A stretch of DNA of 5,386 nt from Erysipelotrichaceae bacterium. Its GTDB lineage: Bacteria > Bacillota_I > Bacilli_A > Erysipelotrichales > Erysipelotrichaceae. Positions 1-4,744 of this stretch are shown one piece after another. Made by a program: the position numbers and the translations under genes. Under the pieces are notes generated by a model, which did no database searches, was not told the origin of the DNA, and worked only from the letters and a program-made list of their open reading frames with translations. Numbering within the stretch: position 1 is the stretch's first letter; each line of letters opens with the position of its first letter. The stretch covers positions 1 to 5,386 of the forward strand of contig JAFZBT010000081.1 in assembly GCA_017561615.1 (NCBI GenBank), read 5' to 3'.

Positions 1-1502
1 CCGAAGGTGTCGACGTCATGGATGTCGTTCTTCTGGGCTACGGCGATGACCCGGATGCCCTGGCGGCCGTTATCCTCGGCCACGCTGCGGGCGATCTTCA
101 GCCAGTCTTCATTGATTTCTTCTGCCTTGCCGTTAATGTCGACGTAGCGGCAGCGGCTGATGACTTCGTCAACGGCGCCCTTGGTGATCAGCTGTCTCTT
201 GACGTTTTTGTCGCGCATGACAACCGACATCATTCTCCGGGAGAAGTCAAACGGTATCTCGTCCTCGCGGACGTATTCTCTCTTAAGACGGCTCAGGCCT
301 TCCTTCTCGCCTCTGGCGATGATGGCCCGGTCCATCAGGTTCTTCATTCCGGTCTGGAAGTAGGCGTTCAGGAAGGCGTGGGAAAGCACGCGGATGTCTT
401 CCTCGCCTTTCGGGTTGAGGTATTTCTCCAGGATGACCTGGTCTTCGGTCAGCGTTCCGGTCTTGTCAGTGCACAGCACGTCCATTTCCCCGAAGGTCTG
501 AATGGCGCCCAGGCGCTTGACGATGGTCTTCTTTCTGCTCATGGAAATGGCGCCCTTGGCCAGCGAACTGGTCATGATCACCGGCAGCATCTCCGGCATT
601 AAGCCGACGGCAATGGTGATGCCGAACATCAGGGAATCCAGCCAGCTGCTCTTGGTCAAGAGGTTGGCCGCGAAGATGACCGGGATCATTACCAGCATGA
701 AGCGGATCAGCAGTTTGGAGATGGAGTCCATGTTTTCGTCGAAGGTGCTCTTGGTATTCTCCGAGGACAGCGACTTGGCCATGGAACCGAAATAGGTGTG
801 ATTGCCGGTGGTCAGGATGACGGCCTTGGCGCTGCCGGAAACGACGTTGGAGCCCATGAAGCCGATGTTGGACAGCTCGGTGATGTCGTCAAACTCCTTG
901 CCGTCAATGAACTTTTCCACCGGTACCGATTCACCGGTCAGCTGCGACTGGTCGATGAACAGGTCCTTGAGGTCATAGAAGCGCACGTCGCCGGGGATCA
1001 TGTCACCGGCTCCCAGCTTCACGATGTCCCCGGGCAGGGCGTCCTCAATGCTGATGGTGACGCTGTAGCCGTTGCGGACGACTTCGATGTTGTTGGAGAT
1101 CATCTTCTGCAGGGCCTTGGCGGCGTTGTTGCTCTTTTCCGACTGGACGAAGGAGACCGCCGAGGAAATGGCCACGATGATCAGCAGCATCGCGAAGGTG
1201 GCGTAGCTGGCCTTTTCGGCCATGATGACATCGGTGACATAGGTGACGCCGCTGACGGCCAGTAAGACGATGTTGAAGGGGTTGATCACGGCATCGCGCA
1301 ACCGGATGATCAGGGTGTTCTCGTTATTCTGGTTGATGATGTTCTTGCCGTACTTCTCGGTCCCGGCGGCGATCTGCTCGCTGTTTAAGCCGCCGTTGTC
1401 AATGTCAAAGGACTCAAAGAGTTCCTCCCGGCTCATCCGGGCGTAGTCGATGAGTTTCTTTTCGACAAGCTTGCTGTCGGCATTGTTTCTGTTCTTTGCC
1501 AT
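1..1502 (-). CDS. mgtA: Magnesium-translocating P-type ATPase (MgtA/P3B type), N-terminal 500 codons
   Basis: This is an inner-membrane pump expected to import Mg2+ at the cost of ATP. It was read by hand from the reverse complement and stays open to the left edge (500 codons plus 2 bases). Visible landmarks are: two helices at about residues 72-93 and 101-119; the actuator-domain motif TGES at 189-192; helices at about 262-282 and 286-312, the latter with PEMLP at 303-307, typical of P3B pumps; the phosphorylation loop DKTGT at 346-350 with catalytic Asp346; and the nucleotide-binding segments FDFSRRMMSVV (418-428) and KGA (441-443). Family members are about 900 residues, so the rest of the P domain (GDGxND hinge) and helices 5-10 lie outside. 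The start ATG has AAAGGGGG 8 nt upstream. A leader ORF and hairpins precede it. Nothing suggests inactivation in the visible part. P3A and calcium pumps fit the PEMLP helix less well. Confidence 0.96.
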   Translation of the reverse strand, partial: MAKNRNNADSKLVEKKLIDYARMSREELFESFDIDNGGLNSEQIAAGTEKYGKNIINQNNENTLIIRLRDAVINPFNIVLLAVSGVTYVTDVIMAEKASYATFAMLLIIVAISSAVSFVQSEKSNNAAKALQKMISNNIEVVRNGYSVTISIEDALPGDIVKLGAGDMIPGDVRFYDLKDLFIDQSQLTGESVPVEKFIDGKEFDDITELSNIGFMGSNVVSGSAKAVILTTGNHTYFGSMAKSLSSENTKSTFDENMDSISKLLIRFMLVMIPVIFAANLLTKSSWLDSLMFGITIAVGLMPEMLPVIMTSSLAKGAISMSRKKTIVKRLGAIQTFGEMDVLCTDKTGTLTEDQVILEKYLNPKGEEDIRVLSHAFLNAYFQTGMKNLMDRAIIARGEKEGLSRLKREYVREDEIPFDFSRRMMSVVMRDKNVKRQLITKGAVDEVISRCRYVDINGKAEEINEDWLKIARSVAEDNGRQGIRVIAVAQKNDIHDVDTF

Positions 1503-1573
1503 ATAAAAAGCCCCCTTTCTCTCAGGCGGCCTTTCTGTCAGTTAAAACTGCTGTTCTGCTCCAGCAGGCCGCC
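1501..1573 (-). promoter_or_regulatory. Candidate translation-coupled attenuator in the mgtA leader
   Basis: Minus-strand RNA from this stretch has two competing pairings. Stem A is GGCGGCCU (1573-1566) with AGGCCGCC (1532-1525), 8 bp without mismatch. Stem B is GCCGCC (1530-1525) with GGGGGC (1515-1510), 5 of 6 pairs with a 9-nt loop, extendable with bulges by AAAG/CUUU, and followed directly by UUUUUAUAUG. Stem B therefore looks like a weak intrinsic terminator and also buries the mgtA ribosome-binding site. The two stems share the segment 1525-1530 and cannot coexist. The 5' arm of stem A lies inside the leader ORF (Gly16-Gly17-Leu18 codons), so ribosome position should decide which stem forms. 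The pairings are seen in the sequence. The regulatory role is inferred. Confidence 0.55.
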
Positions 1574-1618
1574 AATGATATTCAAGTTTCTACTGTGATA
1601 ATCGGTAGACTGCGACAT
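1538..1618 (-). CDS. 26-residue leader peptide upstream of mgtA
   Basis: This short ORF (ATG at 1618, TGA at 1540-1538) lies between the mgtA promoter and mgtA, ending 35 nt before the mgtA ATG. It has a near-ideal Shine-Dalgarno, AAGGAGA (1634-1628), 9 nt before the start, which argues that it is really translated. The peptide begins MSQSTDYHSRN and ends GLLEQNSSFN. It is hydrophilic, with no membrane segment, no signal peptide, no proline and only two acidic residues (Asp6, Glu20). It is therefore unlike the proline-rich or acidic MgtL-type leaders of enterobacteria. Codons 16-18 form one arm of the stem that competes with the mgtA terminator-like hairpin. It is most likely a cis-acting leader whose translation is the signal. 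A free-standing small protein is possible but less likely. I do not recognise a family. Confidence 0.65.
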   Translation of the reverse strand: MSQSTDYHSRNLNIIGGLLEQNSSFN

Positions 1619-1646
1619 GCTGAAGTGTCTCCTTTTTTCTGTCTAA

Positions 1647-1676
1647 ATTATACTTCATGTAGCGAAAGGGTGTAAA
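1647..1676 (-). promoter_or_regulatory. Promoter for leader ORF and mgtA
   Basis: Read on the minus strand, a -35 box TTTACA (1676-1671) is followed after 18 bp by a perfect -10 box TATAAT (1652-1647). A 17-bp alternative uses TTACAC as the -35. The predicted start near 1640 leaves a 5' leader of about 138 nt before mgtA, containing the leader ORF's ribosome-binding site and the competing hairpins. The promoter points away from the divergent MerR-like gene. Confidence 0.75.
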
Positions 1677-1746
1677 CAATTACAATGCTGCATAGTGAAA
1701 AATCTGCGGGAATAATCCAACGGCTAGCATTTAAACCATGCAGATA

Positions 1747-1767
1747 TGAAAAAGTCGGAGATTTTCA
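1747..1767. repeat. Short inverted repeat between the divergent promoters
   Basis: TGAAAA (1747-1752) and TTTTCA (1762-1767) form 6-bp arms around a 9-bp gap, ending 2 bp before the -35 box of the MerR-like gene. A looser copy, TGAAAAATCT, lies at 1696-1705. Position suits an operator in the divergent region, but AT-rich arms this short can arise by chance. Confidence 0.25.
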
Positions 1768-1769
1768 AA

Positions 1770-1798
1770 TTGTCCCGATTTCTTTCTTTTATTATCAT
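1770..1798 (+). promoter_or_regulatory. Promoter of the MerR-like regulator gene
   Basis: TTGTCC (1770-1775) and TATCAT (1793-1798) are separated by 17 bp, matching the -35 consensus at 4 of 6 and the -10 consensus at 5 of 6 positions. The expected start near 1805 falls within the palindrome at 1801-1815, placing that palindrome over the start of transcription. Confidence 0.55.
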
Positions 1799-1800
1799 AT

Positions 1801-1815
1801 GGTTGTAACCGGTTA
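1801..1815. promoter_or_regulatory. Palindrome at the regulator's transcription start (candidate operator)
   Basis: GGTTGTAACC (1801-1810) and the perfect 10-bp palindrome TAACCGGTTA (1806-1815) overlap, giving repeated GGTT/AACC half-sites between the -10 box and the ribosome-binding site. A dimeric repressor bound here would block this gene's own transcription. The dyad is seen. Autoregulation is inferred. Confidence 0.35.
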
Positions 1816-1837
1816 GGAAAGAAAAGAGGAACAGTAA

Positions 1838-2269
1838 ATGGATAAATACTATACACTGAATGATCTGGCTCTGATGAGCGGCTTTACGACCCGTACACTG
1901 CGTACTTATCTGACCACCAACATTCTTCACGGCCAGAAGGAAAACGGAGCCTGGAAGTTCTCCGAAAAGGATGTCTACGACTTCTTCGCCGATCCCTATG
2001 TCAAGGAAGGACTGAAAATCAAGAACAGCGCCGTCGTCTTCGATTTCCTGGCTGACAACGCCAAGAGGACCAAACGCTCCTGCGTCATTCTGGACATACC
2101 GGCTTCAATGGAGGAAAACCGGGAACTGTCCGACTTCTTCTGCCGGCAGATGGAAAAGGTGTGTGACACCCAGTTCAAGCTTGACTGGGACAACGGTCAC
2201 TGCCGCGTCATTCTCTCCGGAGCGGAAGAGCAGATTGCCCAGATCATGCAGGAATACTACCGCCGCTGA
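1838..2269 (+). CDS. MerR-like winged-helix DNA-binding regulator, 143 aa
   Basis: A probable transcription regulator. Residues 4-25 (YYTLNDLALMSGFTTRTLRT and on) fit the first two helices of a MerR/excisionase-type winged helix: a tyrosine-leading 'Y-x-L-x-D-L-A' start, a Gly turn, then a recognition helix with TTRTLRTY. Residues 28-50 (ILHGQKENGAWKFSEKDVYDFF) fit the wing and following helix. From residue 64 to the end lies an alpha/beta-looking domain (SAVVFDFL, CVILDIP, CRVILSG) that I cannot assign and that may mediate dimerisation or sensing. It lacks the long MerR coiled coil and a Cys metal cluster. The ATG has AGAGGA 7 nt upstream. The gene has its own promoter, faces away from mgtA across 219 bp, and is followed by a palindromic terminator. 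It may regulate itself or mgtA, but nothing here proves a target. Confidence 0.8.
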   Translation: MDKYYTLNDLALMSGFTTRTLRTYLTTNILHGQKENGAWKFSEKDVYDFFADPYVKEGLKIKNSAVVFDFLADNAKRTKRSCVILDIPASMEENRELSDFFCRQMEKVCDTQFKLDWDNGHCRVILSGAEEQIAQIMQEYYRR

Positions 2270-2289
2270 AGCCAGAGAAGAGCATAGGA

Positions 2290-2319
2290 AAATCCCTGAT
2301 GACATGTCATCAGGGATTT
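2290..2319. terminator. 30-bp perfect palindrome, probable terminator
   Basis: The arms AAATCCCTGATGACA and TGTCATCAGGGATTT pair without a mismatch over 15 bp, starting 21 bp after the regulator's stop codon. The A-rich left edge and T-rich right edge allow termination in both directions, although the downstream run (ATTTCTGCGTTT) is a poor U-tract. Any hairpin loop must come from opening the inner bases (ACATGT). An operator role is possible because of the exact symmetry. Confidence 0.65.
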
Positions 2320-2361
2320 CTGCGTTTATCTGATGAAAGTCTGTCGTGGCAGCATTTGTGG

Positions 2362-2370
2362 TGGTAAAAT
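2362..2370 (+). promoter_or_regulatory. Weak extended -10 promoter candidate for the 7-helix membrane protein gene
   Basis: TGGTAAAAT (2362-2370) fits an extended -10 box (TGn plus TAAAAT) between the upstream terminator and the gene. No good -35 box is seen 17 bp before it. A start about 7 bp downstream would fall on the Shine-Dalgarno itself, which is a weakness, so the real promoter may lie elsewhere in 2320-2370. Confidence 0.25.
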
Positions 2371-2389
2371 GAAAGCGGAGGAACTGTTT

Positions 2390-3088
2390 ATGCGAAAAAT
2401 TATAATTGCGACCATGGCGCCCGTTCTGTGGATTCTGACTCTTTTCGATGCCGTTTCCATTTTTTTCATGTTCAGAGCCTACAAGCGCCAGAAGGCCAGC
2501 GAGATCTCGCTGCTTACAGGCATTCTGTGTCTGGGTCTGTTCTATGACTCGCTGATTCTTTCCAGCGGCGCACTGCTGTCATTTGGCCCGCTGTTAAAGA
2601 CTCTGAGCCAGTTCCGCTACATTCTGCACTGCGTGCTGATACCGCTGCTGTTTCCCATCTGCGGTCACTCCCTGAAGGCTTCCGGGAAAACCATGAAGGT
2701 CATCTGGGCAGTTTCCATCGTGATCATGCTGATCGGCCTGTACGCCGGCATTTCCGTCATCACTGAGGAAAGAACGGTCGGAGCGATCAGAAGATACGCC
2801 GAATCGGAGCAGACCGGCAGATTCGCCGATACGGTGATCAGCTTACTGGATACCGTTCCTGTCTTCTTCATGATCGGCATCGGAGTTTATCTGTGGATCA
2901 GAAAGAAGAATCCCAACATGTTCTTCTCGGGCTTCTTCATGCTGCTGTTCACCTTGCTGGGCATCTTTCTGGGCAAGGATCCCGGCGGCGACCGAACCCA
3001 GAGTCTGATGTTCTACATCAGCATGTTCGGCGAATCCCTGATGGTCTACTTCCTCTACCGCTTCATCAGAAAGGAAGGAAAGGCCTGA
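2390..3088 (+). CDS. Seven-helix membrane protein of unknown function, 232 aa
   Basis: An integral membrane protein whose family I do not recognise. Hydrophobic stretches at about residues 5-28, 40-65, 76-96, 103-123, 150-170, 177-195 and 203-224 suggest seven helices, joined by short basic loops (YKRQK, RKKNP, RFIRKEGK). A polar loop at 125-147 (TEERTVGAIRRYAESEQTGR) separates helices 4 and 5. Residues that might be functional include His80 and His93 around helix 3, Asp52, and the GKDPGGDR segment (195-202) before the last helix. I chose ATG 2390 because GGAGGAA sits directly upstream at 2377-2383. An in-frame ATG at 2333 would add 19 polar residues, has no good ribosome-binding site, and lies before the candidate promoter. 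The exporter gene follows after 56 bp, suggesting one transcript. Roles in transport, signalling or lipid metabolism are all open. Confidence 0.8.
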   Translation: MRKIIIATMAPVLWILTLFDAVSIFFMFRAYKRQKASEISLLTGILCLGLFYDSLILSSGALLSFGPLLKTLSQFRYILHCVLIPLLFPICGHSLKASGKTMKVIWAVSIVIMLIGLYAGISVITEERTVGAIRRYAESEQTGRFADTVISLLDTVPVFFMIGIGVYLWIRKKNPNMFFSGFFMLLFTLLGIFLGKDPGGDRTQSLMFYISMFGESLMVYFLYRFIRKEGKA

Positions 3089-3144
3089 AGCAGAGCATTA
3101 ACCTGTCCCGGGGCAGTACTTACGGGCTTGAATAGAAGCGAGAG

Positions 3145-4008
3145 ATGAAAAGAGAGCTTAGCATTCTGTGTCTGTTCATGGTAGCTCTGATCTTCGGAGT
3201 GAGCTACGTGTTTCAAAGCGCGGTCAGCAGTCATGTTGACCCCTTTACTCTTAACGCCATCAGATACATCGCTGCCGGCCTTATCATGCTGCCGAGTCTG
3301 CTGATAAAAGACGGCTGCGATAACCGGCAGCTGCTGAAGTCGGGTCTGTTGCTGGGAGTGATCGTGTTCCTGGCTCCCAACTTCCAGCAGGCCGCCATGT
3401 CCAGCACTTCGGTAGGCAAGGCCGCCTTCATTTCCACCATGTACATCGTCATGGTGCCTCTGCTGGCTTTTCTGTTCTACCGCAAGAAGATGACGCCGAA
3501 GGTGATCGTCTCGCTCATTCTGGCCGTCATCGGCCTGTATGTTCTCTGCGATCTGAAGATCAACGACCTGTCCTTCCGGACCCATGACATCTATCTGATG
3601 ATGACGGCGCTGCTGTATGCCATGCAGATGGTCTTCATCGAGCGCTATGTCGATCAGGTTCATCCCCTCAAGCTGGCGGCCGTCTCCGATCTGGTCGGCG
3701 GTCTGCTGTCACTGATATCTGCCCTGATTTATGAAAGCGTGCCGCTGGAGAACCTGAAGGCGATAAGCGGATCACTGGTATTCATGACCCTGGTAGCAAC
3801 CGTGCTGGGCTATTCCCTGCAGTTTATCGGGCAGAAAGGCGTGGATTCCACCACCGCTTCCCTGATCATGTCTCTGGAATCGGTTTTCTCGGTCGCTTCC
3901 GGCTATCTGTTTCTCAATCAGATCCTGACGGTCAGGGAGATCGTCGGCTGCGTCATCCTGTTTGCGGCCGTGGTGATCTGCCAGCTGCCGGAAAAGACTG
4001 TAACATAA
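3145..4008 (+). CDS. EamA/DMT-family transporter, 287 aa
   Basis: An inner-membrane permease of the drug/metabolite transporter superfamily, whose members mostly export amino acids, nucleobases or other small metabolites by proton exchange. Length and plan are typical: two EamA repeats (about 7-135 and 148-282) of five helices each. Family-like segments are FGVSYVFQ...VDPFTLNAIRYIAAGLIMLP (17-50) in repeat 1, SVGKAAFISTMYIVMVPLLA (89-108) at its helix 3-4 junction, and SLESVFSVASGYLFLNQILT (243-262) in repeat 2, corresponding to the 'SLEPVFA...GE' signature of the family. The substrate cannot be read from sequence. The ATG at 3145 has only a weak, close Shine-Dalgarno (GAAGCGAGAG). Translation may be helped by the upstream membrane-protein gene 56 bp away, since no convincing promoter lies between them. 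A bidirectional terminator follows. Confidence 0.93.
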   Translation: MKRELSILCLFMVALIFGVSYVFQSAVSSHVDPFTLNAIRYIAAGLIMLPSLLIKDGCDNRQLLKSGLLLGVIVFLAPNFQQAAMSSTSVGKAAFISTMYIVMVPLLAFLFYRKKMTPKVIVSLILAVIGLYVLCDLKINDLSFRTHDIYLMMTALLYAMQMVFIERYVDQVHPLKLAAVSDLVGGLLSLISALIYESVPLENLKAISGSLVFMTLVATVLGYSLQFIGQKGVDSTTASLIMSLESVFSVASGYLFLNQILTVREIVGCVILFAAVVICQLPEKTVT

Positions 4009-4029
4009 AGGCAATCAGTTAATTGGCAA

Positions 4030-4055
4030 AACAAGCGCCTCATAAGGCGCTTGTT
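4030..4055. terminator. Bidirectional intrinsic terminator between convergent genes
   Basis: AACAAGCGCCT (4030-4040) pairs with AGGCGCTTGTT (4045-4055) over 11 bp around a CATA loop. On the minus strand the stem runs into TTGTTTTG, and on the plus strand it ends in TTGTTACG. It can therefore end both the exporter transcript and the opposing nucleotidyltransferase remnant, whose TAA stop (4056-4054) overlaps the stem. Confidence 0.85.
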
Positions 4056-4597
4056 ACGTGAATCCGAGTACCCCGGGTCCTTCCGTGATATTAAAGCTTT
4101 TTTCCGGATAACCTCTGATCAGGATGTCGGTATCATCCGTGACAATATTTGCCCGGAAACCGGGCAGCAGTTTTTGATAGTAGTATTCACAGGCAGACCC
4201 AATCAGAATGAAATCATCCTGCAGTCCCTGCTCGTTGAAAACGCGAACGATATCATTCAGTATTTGAAAGTTTTCCAACATTTCTGATGCCGACCGCTTT
4301 GAGCATTCTTTCGACATCACGGGCTTCCTGTCTGAGCCGTCTGTTGTCCTGCTTCATTGTTTCCCGGCGGACGATCTCCTTCTCAATAGAAGATATGTCG
4401 TAACTGTCTACCGGTCCTAAATATCTGCTGACGATTTTATCCTTATCCCGGTTCTGGAGGTAGTAATACGATCTGTTTCCGATTTTCTTGATTCTGACAT
4501 TACCCTTGACACACCGGCTGATCAGGATTTCATTTCCCCTGATGGCTGACAGGATTCTGGCGTGATTCTCCATTAAGGCGATTGCGGCATCTGACAT
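4054..4597 (-). pseudogene. Frameshifted, 3'-truncated nucleotidyltransferase-like gene
   Basis: Two overlapping minus-strand frames read as one broken protein. The first (from 4597, stopping at 4253) has a compact basic beta-rich part (VKGNVRIKKIGNRSYYYLQN, then IVSRYLGP) and a charged, probably coiled-coil part (IEKEIVRRETMKQDNRRLRQ). The second (to 4054) continues ENFQILNDIVRVFNEQGLQD, then FILIGSACEYYYQ and TDDTDILI, which look like the G-S and D-x-D motifs of a polymerase-beta-type nucleotidyltransferase. Removing one base in the GGAAAAC run (4276-4270) would fuse them into about 180 residues. After D-x-D only about 20 residues remain, far too few for a full fold, so the 3' end is lost too. 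ATG 4597 is favoured over ATG 4603 because GGAGGG (4609-4604) lies 6 nt before it. Sampled GC is about 42%, well below the neighbours, suggesting acquisition. Relatives occur in toxin-antitoxin and phage-defence loci. The exact family is unsure. Confidence 0.6.
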
Positions 4598-4620
4598 GAT
4601 CATCCCTCCATTTCAGAATC

Positions 4621-4649
4621 ATTATATCTATTAACCTACATTTAATCAA
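4621..4649 (-). promoter_or_regulatory. Near-consensus promoter of the nucleotidyltransferase remnant
   Basis: On the minus strand TTGATT (4649-4644) and TATAAT (4626-4621) are exactly 17 bp apart, followed by the GGAGGG ribosome-binding site and the ATG at 4597. The predicted start is near 4614. It looks intact even though the gene behind it is broken. Confidence 0.8.
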
Positions 4650-4672
4650 GATAACGATGAATTGTAGGTTAA
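4631..4672. repeat. 10-bp inverted repeat straddling the -35 box (candidate operator)
   Basis: TTAACCTACA (4631-4640) and TGTAGGTTAA (4663-4672) are exact inverted copies with centres 32 bp apart, about three helical turns. The first arm sits in the spacer between -10 and -35. The second lies just upstream of the -35. A protein binding both arms on one DNA face would block the promoter, as in autoregulated toxin-antitoxin operons. Symmetry and placement are seen. The binding protein is unknown. Confidence 0.6.
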
Positions 4673-4683
4673 AACAGCAGCTC

Positions 4684-4716
4684 AAAAAAAGCTCCCGTAC
4701 GAGACGTACAGGAGCT
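4684..4716 (-). terminator. Intrinsic terminator of the B3/B4 domain gene
   Basis: In minus-strand RNA, AGCUCCUGUACG (4716-4705) pairs with CGUACGGGAGCU (4701-4690) around a UCU loop, giving 12 bp including one U-G wobble. It is followed by a run of U (4690-4684). It lies 28 bp after the gene's stop codon and insulates the remnant's promoter just beyond it. Confidence 0.92.
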
Positions 4717-4744
4717 GTTAATCATTGTGACATTGCTGATGAGG

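Noticed and set aside
18..602. Long plus-strand open frame of 194 codons (also frames at 160-363, 502-795, 798-1265, 1243-1446).
   Set aside because: Shadows of the GC-rich mgtA gene, which reads continuously with TGES, PEMLP and DKTGT motifs on the other strand.
1503..1646. Possible M-box (Mg2+) riboswitch before mgtA.
   Set aside because: The leader is only about 138 nt, mostly a translated ORF, and I see no M-box conserved core. The leader-ORF model explains the layout better.
1724..1930. Minus-strand 68-codon frame spanning the divergent region.
   Set aside because: It overlaps the start of the MerR-like gene and its promoter, and it shows no family-like sequence.
2333..2389. Earlier in-frame ATG extending the seven-helix protein by 19 residues.
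   Set aside because: No ribosome-binding site precedes it, whereas ATG 2390 has GGAGGAA directly upstream. The extension is polar.
3055..3663. Minus-strand frame of 202 codons and plus-strand frame at 2893-3135.
   Set aside because: Antisense or frame shadows of the two membrane-protein genes. Their Gln/His-rich or Arg-rich composition is typical of such shadows.
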